From NCBI GenBank assembly GCA_026928325.1, contig JAIXKS010000005.1:51886-115885 (forward strand): a stretch of 64,000 bases of DNA. The letters run 5' to 3'. The translations under genes and the position numbers were made by a program. Origin of the DNA: Chitinophagales bacterium (GTDB taxonomy: Bacteria; Bacteroidota; Bacteroidia; Chitinophagales; Saprospiraceae). Shown here in pieces: positions 1 through 7,405 of the stretch; within the stretch, counting starts at the first letter, position 1, and every line of letters begins with the position of its first letter. Under the pieces are notes generated by a model. It was not told the origin of the DNA and did no database searches. It saw only the letters and a program-made list of their open reading frames with translations.

Positions 1-104
1 AAGGCAAAAAACGCAGACATAGTGGTAACTATGGCGAGTATTTTTAACGATGAGATTTAGAAAAAGAACGACATTTCATTGAGATTTTTTTGTGGACAGA
101 GCAC
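1..104 (+). mobile_element. MITE-like repeat, copy A (cut by window start)
   Basis: This is the right-hand two thirds of a roughly 160-bp element that recurs at 37120, 54986, 61700, 61861 and, degenerate, 62561. It contains the conserved core hairpin CATAGT-GGTA-ACTATG and ends in GACAGAGCAC followed by TA, the same right terminus as the complete copies. No coding capacity is seen. The left end lies outside the window. Confidence 0.75.
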
Positions 105-360
105 TAGATACAAAACTGCTAAATTGGTGCAATTGGTTATAACAATCAGTCGCTATTAGAAAAAATTTTCTATAAAACAGGTTCAACAATCACGCAACCT
201 CACAAAACAAAATTTTATTTTTTGGCTAAAAAAAATAGGATAAACTAAAAAAGTAGCAATTAATTACTTTTGTTTTGATAAGGGAATTTTATTACCACTA
301 ATCCTAATTTTCTCATATAAAATCCTACGATATCCAAGAATATAGTTGTACCTTTAAGGC
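105..360. other. AT-rich leader between repeat copy A and the sigma gene
   Basis: No gene is seen in these 256 bases. A TACTTTTG box at 265-272 fits the Bacteroidota -7 consensus TAnnTTTG, but I find no TTG at the right distance upstream. It may drive the sigma factor gene at 361, leaving a leader of about 80 nt. Confidence 0.4.
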
Positions 361-927
361 ATGGATATTGCGATTAAAATATCGGATTTGGATGAAGGCA
401 TCTTCCTTCAGGCTCTATACAATAACGAACGATGGGCACAAAAGTTATTGTATGAGGAGCAATACCCAATGATGATGGCTATCGCCTTGAGATATTCCAA
501 TAATGAAGAAGATGCCCTCGATATTCTTCACGAGTCTTTTATTAAAATTTTTACTAACATTCATAAATACCAAGTCAACACGTCTTTTCTTTCGTGGATA
601 AGAAGGGTTCTTGTCAATACATCCATAGATTACTATTGGAAGGAAATTAGAAGGAAATCAGAAGATATCGAACAAGCTTACGATCTTAAATCCAACGCTC
701 CCGATCCGATTTCTGAAATTTCTACGGAAGAAATCCTGAATTCTATACAGCAATTGTCACCTGCATATCGTACTATTTTCAACATGTATGTCATCGAAGG
801 TTATTCTCATAGAGAAATGGCTAAGATATTAAGCATAACCGAAAGTACTTGCAGGTCAAATCTCGTCAAAGCCAGAGCTAACTTGAGAAGTATTTTAATA
901 GCTAAAGGAATAGAAAAAGAATCATGA
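361..927 (+). CDS. RNA polymerase sigma factor, ECF subfamily
   Basis: 188 residues, the usual ECF length. Region 2 spans about 30-97 (the E-E-D-A-L-D motif, then the F-L-S-W-I-R-R promoter-melting segment). Region 4 spans about 127-180, with the helix-turn-helix around G-Y-S-H-R-E-M-A-K-I-L-S. It should direct RNA polymerase to a small regulon on release from a membrane-bound partner. The stop overlaps the next gene's ATG (ATGA, 924-927), so the two are translationally coupled and the neighbour is the expected regulator. ECF identity is firm; regulon and signal are unknown. Confidence 0.93.
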   Translation: MDIAIKISDLDEGIFLQALYNNERWAQKLLYEEQYPMMMAIALRYSNNEEDALDILHESFIKIFTNIHKYQVNTSFLSWIRRVLVNTSIDYYWKEIRRKSEDIEQAYDLKSNAPDPISEISTEEILNSIQQLSPAYRTIFNMYVIEGYSHREMAKILSITESTCRSNLVKARANLRSILIAKGIEKES

Positions 928-2399
928 GCGAAATTTTTGACAAATATATAAAATCCAGGCTAGACCAACACGCAACCGACCTTCCTAAAGACGGCGCTTG
1001 GCAACGCTTTGAAGCTTACCGAGATTTGCATGAACACCATTCACATGATACGGATGATTTGACGCAAACGATCGGCCAAGATCTCAAAAACCATACTGTA
1101 CCATTTAATGAGTCGCATTGGAAAAGTATGGAAAAGCGAATTCAAATATTTGAAACCAGAGTCAAACATATATTTATATCGAAGTTTGTAGAACTAACTG
1201 CCGTACTCTTTATTTACTTGCTGTTTATTCACTATCCGCATTTAATCATTCCACAACCGAAATCAAGTCCAGTTAATCAAAAAACGCCATCATTTGCGAT
1301 GCAGACTTCAGAAAATCACGTGACGAATAGCAAATTAAATGCAATTACGATTACTACATATAATCAAGAAGCGGAAGCAGGTATCGCACGTTCGGTTGTA
1401 ATTAATAACCCGATTAAAGTTCAAGAATCAAATGCGAACCATAGGGTGCATTTATCTTCGAATGCAACTAAAGATCAGGTATCAGCCATTGACAATATCC
1501 TTGATGAGGAAGGAAGCGGTGACGAAAAAGAAGTATTGCAAGTATCAACGCACTTGAATATAACTGGAGCCCTACCCGAGCAATCGGAACAAGCACAAGA
1601 TAAAATCACACAAATCACCACCTTAAACCCTACGGATATTCCAGGTATTTATATAGACGAAATTATCCCGGAGATGGCCTTAATTGTTCCCTTCAAAATG
1701 GCTCAAGCCCATATTAGGCAGGAAGTTTTATTGTCAACCTATGGTTCTATAGATGCGATTTTAGTCAATACACCGTTTGACAAAGTATATTCTAAGGCAT
1801 CTTATTATAAAGAAGCCATCAATAGTTCTTTTGGCGTCAATGTATCTAAGCGGCTTCAAACCCTCGAATTAGGTATAGGAATCTCTTATGCACAACGCAA
1901 ATACAATCCGGAAGTCATAGAAGAAATCTATGGCGTTCGTGAAAACTTTTATTCTCAAGTCACATTCAATAGCATTTCCTACGATATCGTATCGGTACCC
2001 GTTCATGTAAATTATCGATTTATCAATAAAAAAACTTGGGCAGCCTACCTTATGACTACTGCGGTAGCTAGTTTGGTAGCCGATGCCGATTACGGAATCA
2101 AGGACGTCGTCGTCATGGGTCGCCCTAACCCAGATTACAACCGATCTTCAGAAGAATCCAGACTTGAGGAAAAACCCTTCATACAAGGTTTCTTACACGG
2201 AGACAATATTCAAGATAATTACATCCTTTCTCTAGGATTTGGCTTTGGTATCGAAAAGGAAATTTTGAAACGAACTTCTATTTACATCCAACCCTCTTAC
2301 CAAAGGCACATCTTTAGCAATAATTTAGGAATTGGGCCTAATAAGGATAAAATCCATACTTCATCCCTTCAATTTGGCTTAAAATACAAGTTAAAATAA
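924..2399 (+). CDS. Putative trans-envelope anti-sigma / outer-membrane-barrel fusion protein
   Basis: 491 residues, no signal peptide. The first ~85 residues are soluble and carry two related motifs (H..D.P.DGAW..FE near 16-30 and H.VPFNESHW..ME near 57-70), resembling the W..(M)E pattern of Bacteroidota anti-sigma proteins. One hydrophobic helix follows at about 86-107. A polar, Ser/Thr/Gln-rich linker runs to about 265. The rest alternates aromatic and polar residues like an outer-membrane beta-barrel and ends in Y-K-L-K. I infer that the N-terminus binds the sigma factor encoded just upstream (4-nt overlap), with the helix in the inner membrane and the barrel domain in the periplasm or outer membrane. 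The barrel assignment is by pattern, not by family match. Confidence 0.6.
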   Translation: MSEIFDKYIKSRLDQHATDLPKDGAWQRFEAYRDLHEHHSHDTDDLTQTIGQDLKNHTVPFNESHWKSMEKRIQIFETRVKHIFISKFVELTAVLFIYLLFIHYPHLIIPQPKSSPVNQKTPSFAMQTSENHVTNSKLNAITITTYNQEAEAGIARSVVINNPIKVQESNANHRVHLSSNATKDQVSAIDNILDEEGSGDEKEVLQVSTHLNITGALPEQSEQAQDKITQITTLNPTDIPGIYIDEIIPEMALIVPFKMAQAHIRQEVLLSTYGSIDAILVNTPFDKVYSKASYYKEAINSSFGVNVSKRLQTLELGIGISYAQRKYNPEVIEEIYGVRENFYSQVTFNSISYDIVSVPVHVNYRFINKKTWAAYLMTTAVASLVADADYGIKDVVVMGRPNPDYNRSSEESRLEEKPFIQGFLHGDNIQDNYILSLGFGFGIEKEILKRTSIYIQPSYQRHIFSNNLGIGPNKDKIHTSSLQFGLKYKLK

Positions 2400-2461
2400 C
2401 GCCGTAATTCAATCTTTTAGCTTCAAAATGTGTTATTTTCATAATCAGATTAACTTTGAAT

Positions 2462-3229
2462 ATGTTCGTTATACATTTTTTAAAATCCAAATTGAAATTA
2501 TTTTTGCTGATACCGCTATCTATTATAGTGTCCATGCATCTACTCGGCCAAAACTCAATAGTCACCAAAGCCGATCAAGAACTTAGAAATCAAAACTTTA
2601 CGGAAGCCATCCAACTATACCAACAAAGTGAATCCGCAGGCTTGATAAGTACGGACATGTACTATAATCTGTCTCTAGCTCAATACCAAAGCGATCAAGT
2701 CGCCCAAGCTGTCGTTAGTCTCCAAAAGGCACTAAAATTAAATCCTGGAAACATCAAGGCTGCCAAGCAATACAATCAAATACTCAACGATCATCCTGAA
2801 ATCGAACCATCTCAATCTGAATTTTTTATTACTCAAACATGGAAAAAAATCGCAGCAGTCTTCATGCCAAGCACTTGGATGTGGATCTCACTCCTCACGA
2901 TGCTAATTATCGGATCCATTTTTTATAGATATTTCCCATCAGACATACGACGACAAAAGCCTGCAATAGCGATTCTTGCAGCACTCTTTTTAATATTCAG
3001 TATGCTGGGCATATCAAGAAATGTACAATTATACCACAACAAAACCATCGTTATAACGGCACGAGATACGACGATAAAAGTAGGACCGGATGAGGATAGC
3101 CCCGATTTAGCGCCGATTACATCGGGAAGTGTCGTTTACTATATCAACAAACTTCCGGGCTGGTGGCGAGTGAAAAACAGCTATGGCGACGAAGGATGGA
3201 TTCAGGTAACCCAAGGCACTAGGATTTAA
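2462..3229 (+). CDS. TPR and SH3 domain membrane protein (BatE-like)
   Basis: About 255 residues. ATG at 2462 is chosen; a TTG two codons earlier (2456) is possible. A hydrophobic N-terminus (about 12-30) ends in L-L-G-Q-N, a likely signal peptide. TPR-type helices follow at about 35-115 (N-F-T-E-A-I-Q-L-Y-Q, then a unit ending A-L-K-L-N-P-G-N). Two membrane helices lie at about 138-160 and 168-188, and the last ~60 residues are a bacterial SH3 domain ending G-W-I-Q-V-T-Q-G. This order matches BatE-like proteins of Bacteroidota Bat operons, but no other bat gene is nearby. Such proteins are thought to act as periplasmic scaffolds; the role here is unknown. Confidence 0.75.
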   Translation: MFVIHFLKSKLKLFLLIPLSIIVSMHLLGQNSIVTKADQELRNQNFTEAIQLYQQSESAGLISTDMYYNLSLAQYQSDQVAQAVVSLQKALKLNPGNIKAAKQYNQILNDHPEIEPSQSEFFITQTWKKIAAVFMPSTWMWISLLTMLIIGSIFYRYFPSDIRRQKPAIAILAALFLIFSMLGISRNVQLYHNKTIVITARDTTIKVGPDEDSPDLAPITSGSVVYYINKLPGWWRVKNSYGDEGWIQVTQGTRI

Positions 3230-3307
3230 CCCAATAAAGTCAAGCAAGAAGTAAATCAATGCTCTTGAATTGAATCAAGTGCCCTACCCACTTTGAGTTA
3301 ATATCGG

Positions 3308-4567
3308 CTAAATTTCATCAAGTGCTTGATTGATATCCCAAATGATATCTTCATAATATTCGACCCCGATAGATAGTCGGACTAGTTTATCAGTGATACC
3401 CATATCTTGCTTTTCAACCGGATCGATACCGGCATGTGTCATGGTAGCCGGATGTTCGGCAAGGCTTTCTGTACTACCCAAGCTTACCGCCAATTTCATC
3501 AACTTCAGGTTATTTAAAAAGCGGAAAGCTTCCTTTTCTCCTCCTTTCACATCAAAAGAAACCATGGCGCCGGAAGAAAGGTATTGTCGCTTATAGATTT
3601 CATAATTTTTACTATCTTCCTGGATTAATCCCAGATAATATACTTTTTCGACTTTTGGGTGATTCTTGAGAAATACTGCAACTTTATTAGCATTAAATGC
3701 TTGTTGCTCCATTCTTATTTTTAATGTTTCTAAGCTTCTCATCAACAACCAACCCGTATTGGGACTCGCCATATTTCCTAAAAACGTTCGCAATGCCTTT
3801 ATTCTTCCCATCAATGCTGCACTAGAAAGTACCGCACCGGCGATTACATCACTATGGCCTCCGATATACTTCGTAGCAGAATACATCACGATATCAGCTC
3901 CATGTTTTAGCGGATGTTGCCACAACGGCCCCATATAAGTATTATCCACTGCTACTAGGACACGATCGTCGCCTTTCGTATATTTTTGAGCTAGGGAAAC
4001 ACACATTTCTATATCAATAATCGAATTGGTCGGATTTGCGGGAGTTTCTACATATATCAACGCTAAATGATCGCCCCAACCGCTATTCTTAATTAAAGCA
4101 TCAATTTCCTCTTGATTCATATCGGGTTTAAAGCCGAGCACATGAACCCCAATTTTAGGTAAAAATGTATTGATAAAATGATCCGTTCCACCATAGACCG
4201 GCTTGCTATACAGCAATAAATCTCCAGGTTTTAGAAATTCTAATAAAACAGTGGTTATGGCAGACATTCCACTTTCGAAAACAGCACAAGCCTCTGCACC
4301 ATCCCAAAGACAAAGACGATCTTCTAATATCTCCAAATCGGGATTATTCAATCGCGAGTAAATCAAACCCATTTCTTCACCTTCATTCGCTTCTCGAATG
4401 CCATAGGCAACTTCAAAATGTGCCTTACCTTCTTCTGCCGTTTTAAAAACAAAAGTGGAAGTTTGGAATATTGGACACTTAACGGCACCTTCAGAAAGCT
4501 CAGGTTTGTAGCCATGAGACATCATCAAAGATTCAGGTTTAAAATTATGTTTTGATCCAGGTTTCAT
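3308..4567 (-). CDS. Cystathionine gamma-synthase / lyase family PLP enzyme
   Basis: 419 residues, full length for the Cys/Met-metabolism PLP family. Visible landmarks are the active-site Tyr/Arg region Y-S-R-L-N-N-P near 70-76, E-S-G-M-S-A-I near 98-104, D-N-T-Y near 208-211, and the PLP Schiff-base lysine in S-A-T-K-Y (K233). The loop corresponding to Cys116 of methionine gamma-lyase reads Y-G-G-T, so the diagnostic Cys is absent; the exact reaction (synthase or gamma/beta-lyase) cannot be fixed. It is transcribed divergently from an Lrp-type regulator 156 bp away, which suggests amino-acid-responsive control. A two-box promoter lies at 4592-4622. Confidence 0.88.
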   Translation of the reverse strand: MKPGSKHNFKPESLMMSHGYKPELSEGAVKCPIFQTSTFVFKTAEEGKAHFEVAYGIREANEGEEMGLIYSRLNNPDLEILEDRLCLWDGAEACAVFESGMSAITTVLLEFLKPGDLLLYSKPVYGGTDHFINTFLPKIGVHVLGFKPDMNQEEIDALIKNSGWGDHLALIYVETPANPTNSIIDIEMCVSLAQKYTKGDDRVLVAVDNTYMGPLWQHPLKHGADIVMYSATKYIGGHSDVIAGAVLSSAALMGRIKALRTFLGNMASPNTGWLLMRSLETLKIRMEQQAFNANKVAVFLKNHPKVEKVYYLGLIQEDSKNYEIYKRQYLSSGAMVSFDVKGGEKEAFRFLNNLKLMKLAVSLGSTESLAEHPATMTHAGIDPVEKQDMGITDKLVRLSIGVEYYEDIIWDINQALDEI

Positions 4568-4591
4568 GATTTTTTAATTAAATTTTCTATA

Positions 4592-4622
4592 CAAAAGTAG
4601 TAAGAATATTAGCATCCTCCAA
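4592..4622 (-). promoter_or_regulatory. Bacteroidota two-box promoter for the PLP enzyme gene
   Basis: On the minus strand this reads TTG, 20 nt, TACTTTTG, an exact match to the TTG / TAnnTTTG consensus at accepted spacing. The -7 box ends 24 nt upstream of the ATG at 4567. It lies in the divergent region shared with the Lrp-family gene, which would be well placed to regulate it. Confidence 0.6.
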
Positions 4623-4723
4623 TTGATTTATAAAATAAAGAGAAAAAATCTAAAAAACATTGCCAATATAGATAAATTTATTAATTTTGATATTATTTTA
4701 TCATTCAAAAAGAAAAATCACCT

Positions 4724-5182
4724 ATGACACTTGACCGTATTGACGTGTTGATTCTCAGAGAGGTTCAACAAAATGCAAAAACAACCATTAAAGAATTGAG
4801 CGAAATCACAGGACTTAGCTCTACTCCCATTTTCGAACGACTTAGAAAAATGGAAAATGAAAAAATCATTCAAGGCTATCGTGCCGAACTCAACGCCCAA
4901 AAATTGGGTTTTGGATTGACGGTCATGTGCTATGTCTCCTTAAGAAGCCATCAGAGTGAACTGATTTACAAATTCCAAGAAGATGTAGTTAAAATTGAAG
5001 AGGTTTTGGAGTGCTATCACATTGCCGGAGTGTATGACTATCTCCTAAAAGTTATCGTCTATGATATTGAATCCTATCAAAAATTTCTTAGCGATAAACT
5101 AGCGACGCTTGGTAACATTGGCAATGTCCAAAGTAACTTTATCATGAACACGCTTAAATCCAATGGCGGTATTCCTATCTAA
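4724..5182 (+). CDS. Lrp/AsnC family transcriptional regulator
   Basis: 152 residues, the standard Lrp length. The N-terminal helix-turn-helix (about 5-55) reads L-D-R-I-D-V-L-I-L-R through S-S-T-P-I-F-E-R-L-R. A RAM ligand-binding domain (about 65-140) follows, with the characteristic G-V-Y-D-Y-L-L-K. Members bind amino acids and regulate nearby metabolism genes; the divergent PLP enzyme is the obvious candidate target. The AT-rich 156-bp intergenic region contains runs of A and T suited to Lrp binding, but I see no clear operator. Confidence 0.93.
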   Translation: MTLDRIDVLILREVQQNAKTTIKELSEITGLSSTPIFERLRKMENEKIIQGYRAELNAQKLGFGLTVMCYVSLRSHQSELIYKFQEDVVKIEEVLECYHIAGVYDYLLKVIVYDIESYQKFLSDKLATLGNIGNVQSNFIMNTLKSNGGIPI

Positions 5183-5255
5183 AGAAATACCGACATTAGA
5201 CACGCTTCATTAAAAAGCGAGCGTATAGTATTGATTTTCATCTTTAATAATTCAA

Positions 5256-5303
5256 TTGCGCTCTGTCCAAAATACAATCTTAATGATGATAAATGGAGCG
5301 CAA
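5256..5303. repeat. 8-bp inverted repeat with termini like the MITE family (possible relic)
   Basis: TTGCGCTC (5256-5263) and GAGCGCAA (5296-5303) are perfect inverted repeats around a 32-nt spacer, between the convergent ends of the Lrp gene and trxA. The left arm continues CTGTCCAAAA and later CTTAATGA, resembling the right terminus of the 160-bp element (GCTCTGTCCAC, then CTTAATGA in copy B). It could be a deleted element reduced to its ends. It might also act as a weak bidirectional terminator, though the loop is long and there is no T-run. Confidence 0.4.
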
Positions 5304-5311
5304 CTGATTTA

Positions 5312-5605
5312 TTATTTTGCGTTTTCAATCAAGCTTTGTAAGTTGGCTAAAGATTGCATACCTGATTGACGCCACAACATTTTTCCATTCTTGTAAAGAA
5401 CGAAAGTAGGTACACCTTGAATTTGCATCTTCTGAGCGATACCAGGGTTTTTATCAACGTCTATTTTAATAATCCTTCCTTTGTCTCCTATTTTAGCGGC
5501 CAATTGCTCAAGGATGGGCGCCATAGCTTTACAAGGTCCACACCAAGCTGCAGAAAAATCAACCAAAGTAGGTGTATCACTATTGATAATCTCTGAATAT
5601 GTCAT
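5312..5605 (-). CDS. trxA: Thioredoxin
   Basis: 97 residues, slightly short for thioredoxin because the first beta-strand is trimmed. The redox motif W-C-G-P-C-K is at residues 21-26 (Cys22, Cys25) and the cis-proline loop G-V-P-T-F is near 74-78. It is cytoplasmic, reducing protein disulfides with electrons from thioredoxin reductase (not in this window). It is a single gene, convergent with the Lrp regulator. Confidence 0.93.
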   Translation of the reverse strand: MTYSEIINSDTPTLVDFSAAWCGPCKAMAPILEQLAAKIGDKGRIIKIDVDKNPGIAQKMQIQGVPTFVLYKNGKMLWRQSGMQSLANLQSLIENAK

Positions 5606-5881
5606 AATTTTAATTTTTGTAATATTAAATACAAAATTAAGAAGATAAAAGTTCCCCGAGTGTAATTTGGGTTACATAGCCACGATACACTTCATTCAAG
5701 ATCCCCTAATTCTCCTATCACCTTGGCGATTACGATTCAATCAATAGAATGCAGCAGCATCCCATTAAAGAGATATCTTTATATTCAAATTCGGGCAATC
5801 CTAATCCTCGAATTATATATTTTTAACAAAAAAATGAATTAATAACAATTTTGCTGCTACCTTCGCTAAAATTTTTGAAGC

Positions 5882-6418
5882 ATGATACTCTCTGATAAAG
5901 AAATTTTAAAAGCAATCGAGGAAGGAAAAATCGTTATCGAACCTTTTAGGCCTGATTGTCTAGGTACGAATAGCTATGATGTTCACCTCGGAAAACATAT
6001 GGCTGTATATGCGGATCACGAACTCGATGCACGCAAGCACAATATGATTCAGCATTTTGAGATTCCTGAAGAAGGCTTCGTCATGCAACCGGGGACTCTT
6101 TACTTGGGTGTCACCGAAGAATATACAGAAACCCATCATACCGTACCCTTTCTAGAAGGTAAGTCCAGCATTGGCCGACTTGGTATCGATATTCACGCTA
6201 CAGCAGGAAAAGGTGATGTAGGATTTTGCAATACTTGGACACTCGAACTCTCTTGTGTACAACCGGTACGCGTCTATGCCGGCATGCCCATTGGTCAGTT
6301 AATTTACTTCAAAGTAGATGGTGAAATCAAGCATTATTACAACAGCAAACCAGGTGCAAAGTACAACGAAAGGACAATCAAGCCTGTAGAAAGTATGATG
6401 TGGAAAAATACATTTTAA
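5882..6418 (+). CDS. dcd: dCTP deaminase
   Basis: 178 residues, typical for Dcd. It converts dCTP to dUTP, the source of dTMP precursors. Visible are the N-terminal I-L-S-D-K-E-I and the conserved substrate loops S-S-I-G-R-L-G and G-F-C-N-T-W-T-L-E-L, whose Glu is the catalytic residue of the family. It ends W-K-N-T-F. There is no operon partner: YbeY is convergent downstream. Whether it is also a dUTPase cannot be decided from sequence reading. Confidence 0.92.
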   Translation: MILSDKEILKAIEEGKIVIEPFRPDCLGTNSYDVHLGKHMAVYADHELDARKHNMIQHFEIPEEGFVMQPGTLYLGVTEEYTETHHTVPFLEGKSSIGRLGIDIHATAGKGDVGFCNTWTLELSCVQPVRVYAGMPIGQLIYFKVDGEIKHYYNSKPGAKYNERTIKPVESMMWKNTF

Positions 6419-6477
6419 ACGGTCTTATTTAAACGAAAGTGATTTATTGAGCCTAGTGCTCTTGAATTAATCCCATC

Positions 6478-6903
6478 TTACTGAGGAAAAACACCTATAT
6501 AAAAATCCTCTTTGGCACGAATGACCGCAATATCGCTATCTTCATGGTCATCATAACCCATCAGATGCAACAATCCATGAATCATGACACGCCTTAATTC
6601 GTCCTCAAACGGCACGTCGTAGTCATTAGCATTTTCTGCTACACGATCTACACTGATATATATATCGCTTTGAAGGACATTATCCTCTCGATATGGAAAT
6701 GTGATGATATCCGTATAATAATCATGATTGAGATATTTGACATTGATATCCTTGAGATATTCATCCGAGCAAAAAATGTAATTAATAAAGTCAATGGACT
6801 TTTGTTCCGCTTGTGCCGTATCTAATATCCATTGCCGATAAGCTGACTTATTTTTAATGGGCAATTTTATATCTTCTGCAACATGAAATGCGATGGATTC
6901 CAT
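6478..6903 (-). CDS. ybeY: Endoribonuclease YbeY (rRNA maturation)
   Basis: 141 residues. The metal site reads H-G-L-L-H-L-M-G-Y-D-D-H. The two first His ligands are conserved, but the third ligand position (H-x3-H-x5-H in most bacteria) is Asp, with a His one residue later; Bacteroidota homologues often carry a non-His residue here. YbeY processes the 3' end of 16S rRNA and acts in ribosome quality control. It lies 8 bp after the RsbW-like gene and probably shares the operon with DUF4175. Confidence 0.9.
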   Translation of the reverse strand: MESIAFHVAEDIKLPIKNKSAYRQWILDTAQAEQKSIDFINYIFCSDEYLKDINVKYLNHDYYTDIITFPYREDNVLQSDIYISVDRVAENANDYDVPFEDELRRVMIHGLLHLMGYDDHEDSDIAVIRAKEDFYIGVFPQ

Positions 6904-6911
6904 ATTTCGGA

Positions 6912-7325
6912 TTAAACCGATTGATTATGAACATGAAACAGCATCTCAACACATCGGCCATCTTCAGAAAACTCGATTTCATCCGCAAGTGCCTTCATGA
7001 TATAGACACCTCTTCCACCACAAGTTTCGATGTTTTTTAGGCATGTAGGATCCGGAATCTTAACTGGATTAAAGCCATTGCCTTCGTCTTCTACACGGAA
7101 CGAAAGTCCAGATGAAACTTCGCGAACGGAAATATAGACGTGCTTGCTCTCGTCATTCTTATTACCGTGAATGATCGCATTATTTACGGCTTCAGTCAAG
7201 CTGATAAGTATATCGGCAAACTTATCTTCATTAAATTTAAAATCAAAATCTAGACCTTTTAGAAAAGATTCTACTTTGATGATGTTATTGGGATTCGATG
7301 TAATTGACAACATGGGATGCTTCAT
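6912..7325 (-). CDS. RsbW-like ATP-binding protein (GHKL anti-sigma-type ATPase)
   Basis: 137 residues forming a stand-alone histidine-kinase-like ATPase domain: N-box E-A-V-N-N-A-I-I-H-G-N, G1 box D-E-G-N-G-F, and G2 box G-G-R-G-V-Y-I-M-K. This is the architecture of RsbW/SpoIIAB anti-sigma kinases, but in Bacteroidota the gene sits beside ybeY rather than a sigma-B operon. No anti-anti-sigma (STAS) partner is nearby. The target is unknown; a serine kinase role is inferred from the family only. Confidence 0.85.
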   Translation of the reverse strand: MKHPMLSITSNPNNIIKVESFLKGLDFDFKFNEDKFADILISLTEAVNNAIIHGNKNDESKHVYISVREVSSGLSFRVEDEGNGFNPVKIPDPTCLKNIETCGGRGVYIMKALADEIEFSEDGRCVEMLFHVHNQSV

Positions 7326-7405
7326 TTTAATAATAAAACTAACTTTATATGGTTACCAAATACTATGCCGACATAGGCGTTTATTTAAAAAATCATACGA
7401 GATGA

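Noticed and set aside
4568..4723. SAM riboswitch upstream of the PLP sulfur-amino-acid enzyme
   Set aside because: The 156-bp region shows only promoter boxes and A/T runs, with no riboswitch helices visible.
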